In this document: positions 35,401-42,501 of the stretch, one piece after another | How the letters are laid out: each line of letters starts with the position of its first letter | Position numbering within the stretch: the first letter of the stretch is position 1 | Source: Haloarchaeobius iranensis | Lineage (GTDB): Archaea > Halobacteriota > Halobacteria > Halobacteriales > Natrialbaceae | DNA length: 64,000 nt | Reading direction: 5' to 3' | Assembly: GCF_900103505.1 (NCBI RefSeq) | Contig: NZ_FNIA01000001.1 | Span: 186,001 to 250,000, forward strand | Program-made: the position numbers and the translations under genes | The notes under the pieces: model-generated | Databases searched by the model: none | The model's input: the letters and a program-made list of their open reading frames with translations, nothing else | Told to the model about the DNA's origin: nothing

Positions 35401-36980
35401 CGGATGTAGCTGAGCATCTGGGAGTTGTGCGAGACCAGCTTGTTCGAGAGGTAGTTGTGGGTACCCGCGACTTCGAGGTCGTACACCCAGTCGTAGTCGG
35501 GCGTGACGGACTCGATGGATTCGATGCGTTCCCACTGCAGGTCGTCGCAACAACGCTGTCCGGTTCCGACCGACTTCGCTCCACCGTCGGCGAGTAGTTC
35601 ACGGGAGGTCGGTGGATTCTCCGTGGTTCGGTCATCAGCGCTCGCGGATGCTGCAACGGAGTCGCCCTCGGCCAGTTTCCGCGACTCGACCGCACGGAAC
35701 CCTGTGCCAGCGGGGACGAACAGCGGGTGCGACGGCGTCACCTCGATCTCCGTCCCGGTATCCGTCTGAATCCGATACATCGTCTCTGGTGCCTCCCGCT
35801 TCCAGACCTTCGTGGCCTGCTCCGTCGCTATCGTCCCGCCGGGCTGGAGCGACGGCAGTTCGATGTTGACCTCGTCCCACCAGCCATCGTCTATCTCGTT
35901 CGGGTCGTCGAGATTCGACTCGACGAGTTCGCGAATCTCCACTTCCGTGCCGTCGGCCAGCGTGACTTTCGTGTCCCCCTTGACGCACTTCCCCGTCCCG
36001 GGGTCCCCTATCAGCAGCATATGCAGGTCGCCCCGAATCCGCGACTCGTCGGGGAGGAACTTCGTGACGCCGGAGAACAGCTGGAGGATCATCGCGAGCT
36101 TCTCCTGGTCGTAGCCGAAGATGGAGGGCGCGATGGAGCCGACCATCTGCTCGTAGATGTCGGGCTCGTTCGAGAGCGCGACGATCTCCTCCTTGTCCGC
36201 CTCGGAGATCTCCATGTCCTCGAACTGCTCCTCGTCGATGCGCACTGACACCCCTTCGAGGTAGTGGTCGAACAGGGGCGACTTCTCCTGCTGGTTCCCC
36301 TGCTGTTCGAGCCGGAGGATGCCGGTTGCGGCGACGTGGTCGCCCGGCGTCACTTCGCCGGTGATGTCGTCCTCGATGTGGATGTCGATGGCCTGTGGCG
36401 TCTCGCCGCCGCGCAGGCCCTCGGGCGACTCCTGCACGCGGATCTTCTGTGCGTCCACGAACTCGCTCTGGTCGTGGTTCAGCACGAAGGGACCCTGTCG
36501 CTCACAGCCCTGGCACTCGTGGGGTTCCTGGAAGGTGCCGGTGGACTGCGGGATGCGGGTGAGGGTGCCACAGCGCTGGCACTCGAAGGCGGCGACCTGC
36601 ATCTTCGACTTGACGTCGGTCGCCTTGCGGACGATGCCCCGGACGGTCACGAGCGTGTTGACGTGCCGGGAGCGGATCGCGCGGATCTCGGTCGCGTCGG
36701 GCAGGGGCTCGATGCGGACGTGTGCCTGTCCGAGGCTGACGTCGACGGGCAGGTCGTACAGCCGGAGCGCCTCCTCGGCGTACTCCTGGAGCTGCTCGGG
36801 CTGGTTGCGGTAGTCGTCGGCCAGGTCACGGTCGAACGTGAACAGGTCGTCCCAGTCGACGTACAGCGACTTGCGTTCGCTGGGGTACTCCTGTGCGAGC
36901 CTCCCGATCTCGTCGCGGTAGTAGTTCCTGTAGAACTCCAGAAAGGCGTCGACGAGCTCGGCGTTGTCCCCTGCGTCCAT
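32400..36980 (-). CDS. mcm: MCM replicative DNA helicase containing two inteins
   Basis: MCM is the replicative helicase that unwinds DNA at forks. The precursor has 1526 residues from the ATG at 36980; a GTG two codons earlier is possible. Removing the inteins (188 and 640 residues) leaves 698, the normal archaeal MCM length. Visible parts are an N-terminal zinc site (Cys134, Cys137, Cys156, Cys159), Walker A GDPGTGK ending at Lys331, the Walker B region AAVDELDKM and Arg-finger region SRFDLIF. A C-terminal winged helix follows. Inteins interrupt Walker A and the segment after Walker B. It leads the operon ending with minD. Confidence 0.96.
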   Translation of the reverse strand: MDAGDNAELVDAFLEFYRNYYRDEIGRLAQEYPSERKSLYVDWDDLFTFDRDLADDYRNQPEQLQEYAEEALRLYDLPVDVSLGQAHVRIEPLPDATEIRAIRSRHVNTLVTVRGIVRKATDVKSKMQVAAFECQRCGTLTRIPQSTGTFQEPHECQGCERQGPFVLNHDQSEFVDAQKIRVQESPEGLRGGETPQAIDIHIEDDITGEVTPGDHVAATGILRLEQQGNQQEKSPLFDHYLEGVSVRIDEEQFEDMEISEADKEEIVALSNEPDIYEQMVGSIAPSIFGYDQEKLAMILQLFSGVTKFLPDESRIRGDLHMLLIGDPGTGKCVKGDTKVTLADGTEVEIRELVESNLDDPNEIDDGWWDEVNIELPSLQPGGTIATEQATKVWKREAPETMYRIQTDTGTEIEVTPSHPLFVPAGTGFRAVESRKLAEGDSVAASASADDRTTENPPTSRELLADGGAKSVGTGQRCCDDLQWERIESIESVTPDYDWVYDLEVAGTHNYLSNKLVSHNSQMLSYIRHIAPRSVYTSGKGSSSAGLTAAAVRDDFGDGQQWTLEAGALVLADQGIAAVDELDKMRCVTGDTLVHLGDGRVSRVRDLAHEAASDGSVERLDNGRTIRDVDLEAWTMASNGGLVRRPVTAIHEYDAPDTLYRVRLQSGEQVTGTADHPFFVLEDGERVERGAAELSPGDWTYVPREIPAGVTDGGVTVPSPADEAPVKESIPPAMGAVLGYLAGDGNLYYDQSEGTYGVRFINAEEELRSDFETACEQAFDAETVRPPSERRSDGVETVRLAGKAHADAVIDAGMNLETYDGKRLPEAVTEASRETKAAFVRALADSEGSVGERRVQIHSASYELLMGTKHLLMEFGISTQIQRTTHESKRDVYALTITDADSLERYHRRVGFTLERKESALADAVETVTGDRTILDVVPECGHLLNTARSSLRLYQSECGLDDATYCNFENGDANISIRAARIVLRAFETRRSQAMDDLDELSDADWETLDSLKQTYHVSQSELAERTEYTQQQIAREWGRSDEVRSVVRSRLERIVRSVSETDLSRLRSLVQGDVKWRRVESVEPVPAERTDDRVEILRSKLANTLNCAREESVATAEALLARQPAEADDWGTLRTELAHHGVSFRTLADDLAVDGSTVSRWFGRVVETDQFDEVRDVALSRIDSVRDEVRATLSEVRDRQGAKVYDLTVEGTHNYVANGMVVHNSEDRSAMHQALEQQEISVSKAGINATLKSRCSLLGAANPKYGRFDQYEPISEQIDLEPALISRFDLIFTVTDKPDEEHDRDLAQHILTTNYAGELNTQKTELTNVDVDQSEIDEMTETVDPVIDPELMRKYIAYSKQSCYPRMTQEARDAIEQFYVDLRSKGMEEDAPVPVTARQLEALVRLAEASARVRLSDTVEESDADRAITIVRDCLKDIGVDPETGEFDADVVETGTSKTQRDRIKNLKQLIGDIEEDYDEGAPVDVVLDRADEIGMDTSKAEHEIEKLKQKGEVYEPRTDHIRTT
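33306..35225 (-). other. Large MCM intein with LAGLIDADG endonuclease and extra HTH-like modules
   Basis: This 640-residue intein sits after Walker B (DELDKMR before Cys, HN before Ser). It starts CVTGDTLVHLGDG, has the block-B histidine in TADHPFF and ends YDLTVEGTHNYVANGMVVHN. The two LAGLIDADG motifs are GAVLGYLAGDGN and AAFVRALADSEGSV. Beyond them are about 320 further residues with two HTH-like segments, SQSELAERTEYTQQQIAREWGR and FRTLADDLAVDGSTVSRWFGR. The latter is inserted between VKWRRVESVEPV and AKVYDLTV, i.e. inside the usual C-terminal splicing region. Most LAGLIDADG inteins are 350-550 residues. Confidence 0.93.
35424..35987 (-). other. Mini-intein in the MCM Walker A motif
   Basis: This 188-residue intein lies directly after GDPGTGK. 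It begins CVKGDTKVTLADGTEVEIRE, has block B in VTPSHPLFVPAG and ends VYDLEVAGTHNYLSNKLVSHN before Ser. No LAGLIDADG motifs are present, so it is a splicing-only mini-intein that has probably lost its endonuclease. A short Ser/Thr/Asp-rich linker (ASADDRTTENPPTSRELLAD) replaces the nuclease domain. Splicing is required for a functional P-loop. Confidence 0.93.
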
Positions 36981-37064
36981 CGGCACGGACTAAGGCCACC
37001 ATCGGGTAAGTAGCTTGGCAAAGCGAGGCGAAAGTGTTACTCGCCCGCCGCCGGAGGTGACGGT

Positions 37065-37919
37065 ATGCGCGACCGCCTCGGGTGGCTCAGGCCGGCCGAC
37101 GACGAGCGATACCGGGACTGGGCGCGCCGGCTCGCACCCTACGCCGCGGTGGTGGTCGTCCTCGCCGTCCTCCTCGCCGGTGTCGGCGCGTGGGTCTACT
37201 TCGACTACCTCGCCTACGGGCCGACGGAGCCCCCGTCCGCGGTCGAATCCGAGTACGCCGTGACCGTCGAGTCGGGCTACGGCGGCTACGTCATCCGCCC
37301 GGACGACCAGCCCCCAGCCGGCGACCGCGTCGGCCTCGTCTTCTACCCCGGCGGCCGCGTCGAGCCCGGGTCGTACGTGCACACGCTCGCGCCGCTGGCC
37401 GAGCGCGGCGTCACCATCGTCGTCCCCGGCATGCCGCTCAACCTGGCCGTCCTGGACAGCGACGCCGCACACGCACCTATCGCCAGTGAGGACGGCGTCG
37501 ACGCCTGGTACGTCGGCGGCCACTCGCTGGGCGGCGCGATGGCCTGCCGGTACGCGAACGGGAACACGGACCGGGTCGACGGGCTGGTGCTCGCGGCGTC
37601 GTACTGCGACGTGAACGTCAGCGACTCGGGCCTGGCGACCGTCGCCATCACCGGCAGCCGCGACGGCGTGCTGAACCGGGAGCGCTTCGAGTCGAACCGG
37701 CGATTCCTCCCCACTGACGCGACGTTCGTCTCCGTGCAGGGGATGAACCACGGGCAGTTCGGGAGCTACGGCCGGCAGGAGGGCGACGGCGAGGCGACCA
37801 TCTCGACGGCGACCGCACACGAACGGGTGGTCGCCGCGTTGGTCGACTGGCTCTGTGCCGAAGGCGAGTCGGTGGGCTGTGCGAACCAGACCGGCGGCCG
37901 GTTCGCGGGCAGCTCGTAG
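37065..37919 (+). CDS. Membrane-anchored alpha/beta hydrolase
   Basis: The 284-residue protein has one N-terminal membrane helix (about 26-50, APYAAVVVVLAVLLAGVGAWV) and an extracytoplasmic alpha/beta-hydrolase domain. The triad is visible: Ser154 in VGGHSLGGAMA, Asp200 in TGSRDGVLN and His229 in GMNHGQFG. The sequence resembles the alpha/beta-hydrolase group represented by bacterial YheT-independent small lipases (PF12695-like). The substrate is not evident. It is divergent from the mcm operon with about 85 bp between the starts; TTACTC centred about 28 bp before its ATG may be its TATA element. Confidence 0.85.
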   Translation: MRDRLGWLRPADDERYRDWARRLAPYAAVVVVLAVLLAGVGAWVYFDYLAYGPTEPPSAVESEYAVTVESGYGGYVIRPDDQPPAGDRVGLVFYPGGRVEPGSYVHTLAPLAERGVTIVVPGMPLNLAVLDSDAAHAPIASEDGVDAWYVGGHSLGGAMACRYANGNTDRVDGLVLAASYCDVNVSDSGLATVAITGSRDGVLNRERFESNRRFLPTDATFVSVQGMNHGQFGSYGRQEGDGEATISTATAHERVVAALVDWLCAEGESVGCANQTGGRFAGSS

Positions 37920-37961
37920 CTCCCGGCGAGTCTGGTGTCCGACCGTCTCGCTCGGGTTCGC

Positions 37962-38222
37962 TCACTCGGCGTGAGAACGAGTCCGGGACTTCGTTTGCAG
38001 CATCGCAAAGACGGTATCGAGGTCGTCACAGTAGACCAGATAGCAGTCGGTCTCTGTCTCGTCGGGATTGACCTTTATCCGTCCGTTCCGTGGAAATCCG
38101 GTTTCGGCTCGGACACGGTACAGTCTCCCCTCTATCTCGGCGACGGTGTTGCGCTCGCTCTGACCCTGGCCCTGCCGCCACACCGGCACGCCGACCGCTT
38201 CGAGTACATCGACACACGCCAC
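37962..38222 (-). pseudogene. Degenerate PD-(D/E)XK endonuclease-like fragment beside tRNA-Pro
   Basis: An 86-codon frame opens with GTG at 38222. Its part IEGRLYRVRAETGFPRNGRIKV followed by DCYLVYCDDLDTVFAML resembles the core of group-I-intron-type PD-(D/E)XK nucleases. In those the strand usually reads like YRVQVKTG, with a catalytic Lys; here that Lys is Glu. A stop codon blocks an upstream extension that should hold the N-terminal half, so I read this as a decayed remnant. The location 200 bp from a tRNA gene fits a former integration site. An intact small protein of unknown function is the alternative. Confidence 0.4.
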
Positions 38223-38426
38223 CGTCGTCGGATCGGTTGTTCCGAGCGAGTGTTCGGTTGCGCCCGTATCCAGCGGCCACCTTCCGCTGGCTCGCGATAC
38301 GGTTTAGACTCGCACATCTCCCGTCGACGGTATCCGCAGGACACTGTCGAGAGTGGTGGGACGCACGGCTCGCCGAAACTGGAAAATCAACCCAGGAGTG
38401 CGTTCAACTTTCGAATACGAGGAAAG

Positions 38427-38499
38427 TGGGCCGGCCCGGATTTGAACCGGGGGTACAGCGTCCCAAACGCTGAAGGTTACCAAGCTACCCCACCGGCCC
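38427..38499 (-). tRNA. tRNA-Pro (anticodon TGG)
   Basis: On the minus strand a 73-nt cloverleaf is seen. The acceptor GGGCCGG (5' end at 38499) pairs with CCGGCCC plus discriminator A at 38427. The anticodon stem CAGCG/CGCTG encloses loop TTTGGGA with anticodon TGG. The T arm contains GGTTCAAATCC. The D arm is GGGTAGCTTGGTAACCTT. CCA is not encoded and no intron is present. It stands alone between a degenerate nuclease fragment and an ion-transporter gene. Confidence 0.95.
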
Positions 38500-38554
38500 G
38501 CGCATATAAATCAGTCCCATTACGGGTAAAACGTTTCGTTCCGCCCCGCCGGAC

Positions 38555-40450
38555 TCACAGTGGCCACAGCACCGCGATCCCCAGCGTTGTCACCACCGCG
38601 AATACCAGCTGGAGCGGCGTCCCGACGACGGTGTAGTCCGTGAACTTGTAGCCGCCGGGGCCGTAGACGAACAGGTTGGTCTGGTAGCCGACGGGCGTCA
38701 TGAACGCGGTCGAGGCGGCGAACGTGACCGCGAGGACGAACGCGTAGGGCGAGGCGTCGAGCTTGGCGGCGGTGTCGAACGCGACCGGGATCATGAGCAC
38801 GACACTGGCGTTGTTGGAGACGACGTTCGTCAGCGCCGCGGTGAGCACGTAGAACAGCCCCAGCACGGCGATGGCGGGCAGGTACGGCTCGGTGGCGACG
38901 AGCAGGTCGGCGAGGTAGAGCGCCGCGCCGGTGTGTTGCATGGCGGTGCCGAGCGGGATGACGCCGGCGAGCAGGACGATGACGTCCCACTGGACGGCGT
39001 CGTACACCTCGCCGGGCTTGAGACAGCCGGTGAGCACCATGGCGACGGCGCCGCCGAGGGCGGAGACGACGATGGGGAGGAGGTCGACCGCGGCGAGGCC
39101 GACGACGGCGAGGATGACGCCGATGGCGACGGGGATCTTCTCCTCGCGGTAGTCGTGGCGCTCGATCTCCTGGGCGACGATGAAGTCGCGGTTGTCGTCG
39201 AGGCGCTGGATGCTGTCGGCGGTGCCCTGGACGAGCAGCGTGTCGCCGACCTGGAGCACGATGTGGTCCATCCGCTTCCGGATGAGCTCGCCGCCGCGGC
39301 GGAGCGCGAGCACGGTGGCGTCGTAGCGCTGCCTGAAGTTCACGGAGGCAATCGACTCGCCGACGACGTGCGAGCCGGGCGCGACGACGATCTCGACGAG
39401 GTTCTCGGCGGCGGGGTCGGCGCGCTCGAGCTCGTCCTCGGTGACCTCGAACTCGGGGACGACGTCCATCCCCTCCACGTCGAGGAGCTCGACGAGCGTC
39501 TCCCGGTCGGTCCGGACGGTGAAGAGGTCGCCGGCCTGGATGGTCTTCGGGCCGAGCGGTTCGAGGAACACCTCGTCGTCGCGGATGAGCTGGACGAGGT
39601 CGACGTCGAACTCCGTCTCGGCGAGGGCGTCGCGGACGGTCTGGCCGACGAGGGGGGAGTCCTCGCGGACGACGACCTCGGTGAGGTACTCGGAGAGGCG
39701 GAACTCCGCGGCGAGGTCGTCCTCGGGTTCGATGCGGGACGGCAGCAGGTAGCGCCCGACGACGAGGAAGTAGACGAAGCCGACGACGGTGACGATGAGG
39801 CCGAGGCTGGTGAACTCGAACATCGAGAAGCCGTCCTGGAGCGCGACGACGGCGGGGCTGGGGTCGGCCACGTCGTTGGCGACGTCTGCGGCGACCTCGC
39901 TGGCGAGGATGTTCGTCGACGTGCCGATGAGGGTGAGCGTGCCGCCGAACATCGAGGCGTACGACAGCGGGATGAGCAGCTTCGACGGCGAGGTGTTGCC
40001 CTCGTGGGCGATGTCGGTGACCATCGGGAGGAGGATGGCGACGGCCGCGGTGTTGTTGATGAAGCCCGAGAGCGGGGCGACGACGCCCATCGTCGCCCCG
40101 AGCTGGCGCGTCTCCGAGTCGCCGGTGAGCGCGGCGAGCTTGCGCCCGAGTATCTGGACGATGCCCGTGCGCTGGACGCCGTCGGAGAGGATGAACATCG
40201 CCAGCACGGTGATGGTCGCCGTCGACGCGAACCCCGCGAGCCCGTCGGCCGGACTGTCGGGCAGGAGTTCGACCGGCCCTCCGAGGAGCCCGACCGCCGA
40301 GAGCTGCTGGGAGAGCGGCCCGGCGACCATGAGCGCGACCATCAGGCCGAGTGCGGTGATGTCGACGGGCACCGGCTCCGTCGCGAACAGGACGAGGACG
40401 ACGGTGACGAGCGCGAAGACGAGCAGTACCTCGGGTGTGAGCGCGGCCAC
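38555..40450 (-). CDS. SLC13-family permease with two RCK_C (TrkA-C) domains
   Basis: The 631-residue protein has the SLC13 (sodium-coupled anion permease) layout. An N-terminal half of about six helices holds the conserved hairpin SGFINNTAAVAILLPM and TLIGTSTNILAS. Two cytoplasmic TrkA-C-like domains follow (about 235-300 and 325-395, with EVVVREDSPLVGQTV and EIVVAPGSHVVGESI). The C-terminal helices contain VVSNNASVVLMIPVAF and MTPVGYQTNLFVYGPG. Family members carry sulfate, phosphate, dicarboxylates or similar anions; the substrate here is undetermined. Confidence 0.9.
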   Translation of the reverse strand: MAALTPEVLLVFALVTVVLVLFATEPVPVDITALGLMVALMVAGPLSQQLSAVGLLGGPVELLPDSPADGLAGFASTATITVLAMFILSDGVQRTGIVQILGRKLAALTGDSETRQLGATMGVVAPLSGFINNTAAVAILLPMVTDIAHEGNTSPSKLLIPLSYASMFGGTLTLIGTSTNILASEVAADVANDVADPSPAVVALQDGFSMFEFTSLGLIVTVVGFVYFLVVGRYLLPSRIEPEDDLAAEFRLSEYLTEVVVREDSPLVGQTVRDALAETEFDVDLVQLIRDDEVFLEPLGPKTIQAGDLFTVRTDRETLVELLDVEGMDVVPEFEVTEDELERADPAAENLVEIVVAPGSHVVGESIASVNFRQRYDATVLALRRGGELIRKRMDHIVLQVGDTLLVQGTADSIQRLDDNRDFIVAQEIERHDYREEKIPVAIGVILAVVGLAAVDLLPIVVSALGGAVAMVLTGCLKPGEVYDAVQWDVIVLLAGVIPLGTAMQHTGAALYLADLLVATEPYLPAIAVLGLFYVLTAALTNVVSNNASVVLMIPVAFDTAAKLDASPYAFVLAVTFAASTAFMTPVGYQTNLFVYGPGGYKFTDYTVVGTPLQLVFAVVTTLGIAVLWPL

Positions 40451-40525
40451 AGGCTCCGAAGATGGGTGCCCGGAAGAAAAGACTACGGACTGCGGCTGGC
40501 GCTCCGCGCGCCGCGTCGGCCCGCC

Positions 40526-41293
40526 TCAGTCGGGTAGCGCGTCGGCGATGTCGTCGTCGGAGGCCTCGCCCGACTGGCGGGCCGCTGGCGCGGAGTCGCC
40601 CGCGGCGTCGTCGTTCGCGGCCGGAGTCTCGTCCGGGTCGTCGAGCTCGACGGTCTCGGTCTCGCGGGCCACGTCGGCGTCGCTGGCCCGGCTGCTCCCG
40701 CCGGGGACGAGGTGCTCGACGTCGATCTCCTCGACGAGCGTCTCGTCGAACATCTGCTCGAAGGTGAGCTGTAGTTGCTGGCTGTGTGCGTTCGGGTCGA
40801 GGTGGAAATGCGCCACCGCGCCCACCGATTCGAGCCGCCCCGACAGCACGTGGCAGAACTGGAAGACGACCGCCGGGTCGTTCGCCGCGAGCAGGTCGGT
40901 CAGCGAGTCGAAGCAGACGACGATATCGTAGCCGGCGTCGTCCCAGACGCTGCAGAACTGGCTGACGACCTCGCCGAGTTGCTGGAGGTCCGTCGGGTCG
41001 GCGACCGTCTGCTCGACGAGCGGGTCGGTGAAGTCCGGTCGGCCGGCGCCGGCGGCCTGCATCGTCTCGCCGACGGTGACGATGCCCCGTTTCGTCGGCT
41101 GTCGCCCGCCGGAGAGCGAGCTGAAGTCGAGCCTGTCGGTCACGTCCTCCGGAAACGAGACGACGAGCTCGGCGCGCTGGTCCGCGGCCGGTACGCCCAT
41201 CAACCCGTCGCAGTGCTCGCCGGCTTCGTCTTCGGCCATCTCGTCGAGGAGAAGGACTGTTCTCGGGCCACTGTCCGTGCCGTGTTCACTCAT
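40526..41293 (-). CDS. RecA/KaiC-like degenerate protein (DUF7504-like), paralog 1
   Basis: The 255-residue protein starts MSEHGTDSGPRTVLLLDEMA. Its core resembles the Walker-B part of KaiC/RecA-like domains: YDIVVCFDSLTDLLAANDPA followed by QFCHVLSGRLESVGAVAHFHLDPNAH. No P-loop GxxxxGK[ST] is seen, so ATP binding is doubtful. The acidic C-terminal tail (about 195-255) ends GEASDDDIADALPD, almost the same as the ending of the adjacent paralog. Such proteins in haloarchaea often accompany signal-transduction genes; the role here is unknown. Confidence 0.65.
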   Translation of the reverse strand: MSEHGTDSGPRTVLLLDEMAEDEAGEHCDGLMGVPAADQRAELVVSFPEDVTDRLDFSSLSGGRQPTKRGIVTVGETMQAAGAGRPDFTDPLVEQTVADPTDLQQLGEVVSQFCSVWDDAGYDIVVCFDSLTDLLAANDPAVVFQFCHVLSGRLESVGAVAHFHLDPNAHSQQLQLTFEQMFDETLVEEIDVEHLVPGGSSRASDADVARETETVELDDPDETPAANDDAAGDSAPAARQSGEASDDDIADALPD

Positions 41294-41358
41294 GTGTATC
41301 CACCCCGCCCCCCGGGATTGCTAACATGTTATTTGACCACCACGTAAATCACTTTGGG

Positions 41359-42093
41359 TTACTCGACGGGCAGCGAGTCCGCGATGTCGTCGTCGGATGC
41401 CTCGCTGACCTCGTCGGGGCGGGCGTAGTCGTCGTCGCCGACGATGGAGTAGTTCGCCTCGGCGCTCCAGCTCTCGGTGAGGGCGGCGATGTCGTCGTCG
41501 GTGGCTTCTGCGAACGCCTCGATGGCGTCGGCCTCGGTCGTCTGGCCGACGGTCCCGTCGAAGATGGACTGGAACGTGGCGACGGTCTCGTCGCTGTGCG
41601 CGTCGGGGTCGAGGTGGAAGTGCGCGAGCGCGTCGACCGAGTCGAGGCGGCTGGTGAGCACGTGGCAGAACTGGAAGACGACTTCGGGGCTGGCGTGGTC
41701 GAGCAGCTCGGTCAGCGAGTCGAAGCAGACGACGATGTCGTAGTCTTCCTCGTCCCAGCGCTGGCAGTAGCGGCTGACCGCGGTGCCGATACCCTGCAGG
41801 TCGTCGGGCTCCTCGACGGCGTCCATCACGACGGCCGCGCCGAAGTCCGGGTCGCCCTCGGCGGCCGACCGGAGCACGTGGCCGACGGAGATGAGCCCCT
41901 TGCGTGCCGGCTGTGCGTTCACGGTACTGCCGAACCCGGTCTGTTCGGCCTGTGCCTCCGGCAGCGAGACGGTCAGTTCTGCTCGCGTGTTCGGGTCACC
42001 CGTCTCGAGCAGGTCGCTACAGTGGTCCTGGTTCGTCGATTCGGTGGTCACGAGGACGTTCCGACTGTCCTCGACTGCATCTAGGTCGGTCAT
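41359..42093 (-). CDS. RecA/KaiC-like degenerate protein (DUF7504-like), paralog 2
   Basis: The 244-residue protein, from ATG 42093 (MTDLDAVEDSRNVLVTTEST), is a tandem paralog of the gene 65 bp downstream. Shared parts include YDIVVCFDSLTELL, QFCHVLTSRLDSVDALAHFHLDPDAHS and the terminal EASDDDIADSLPVE. A second copy of the tail motif occurs inside, as ATDDDIAALTESW. It also lacks a P-loop. The two genes read in the same direction and probably arose by local duplication. The function is unknown; the repeated DDDIA motif may be a docking peptide. Confidence 0.65.
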   Translation of the reverse strand: MTDLDAVEDSRNVLVTTESTNQDHCSDLLETGDPNTRAELTVSLPEAQAEQTGFGSTVNAQPARKGLISVGHVLRSAAEGDPDFGAAVVMDAVEEPDDLQGIGTAVSRYCQRWDEEDYDIVVCFDSLTELLDHASPEVVFQFCHVLTSRLDSVDALAHFHLDPDAHSDETVATFQSIFDGTVGQTTEADAIEAFAEATDDDIAALTESWSAEANYSIVGDDDYARPDEVSEASDDDIADSLPVE

Positions 42094-42276
42094 GGTGGCG
42101 GGCGAGGGGTCCCCATCCCCGGTCGTTGTCTGTCGAACGACTCGTCGCGTAAAGGTAGTTTCGGCCGGTTGAAAGGTCGGTGATGAACGTTGTGGCCCCC
42201 TGCGATTTGCCGGGAAGCCCCCCGTGCCGCGACCCACCGGCGACACGGTTATGTCGGCGGGGACGGACCACCGCAC

Positions 42277-42501
42277 ATGGCCAGTCTCGGCGACCAGTTC
42301 AGGGAGGCGCCCGTACTCGTCTCGGTCTCGCTCGGCAGCCTCCTCGCCTGCGTCGGCCTCTTCTTCGGCACGATGGCGCTGCTCGCGCTCGGCTACACCG
42401 ACGGCACGCGGCCGCTGTGGCTCGCCGTCGTCGTCGTCGGCATCGCGGTCACCGTCCTCTGGAACGTGCTCTACCCGGTGTACGACGAGTACGTCGCCTA
42501 G
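42277..42501 (+). CDS. Small two-helix membrane protein
   Basis: From the ATG at 42277 (MASLGDQFREAPVLVSVSLG) the 74-residue product has helices at about 13-38 and 45-66 and ends VLYPVYDEYVA. The frame extends 29 codons upstream but those codons are unlike coding sequence. It converges on the prepilin peptidase gene, overlapping its end by 4 bp. I recognise it as a typical haloarchaeal small membrane protein without known function. Confidence 0.65.
   Translation: MASLGDQFREAPVLVSVSLGSLLACVGLFFGTMALLALGYTDGTRPLWLAVVVVGIAVTVLWNVLYPVYDEYVA

Noticed and set aside
37962-38550. Integrated element with att sites at tRNA-Pro
   Set aside because: I found no second copy of the tRNA 3' end in the window and no integrase gene; only a nuclease-like fragment remains.
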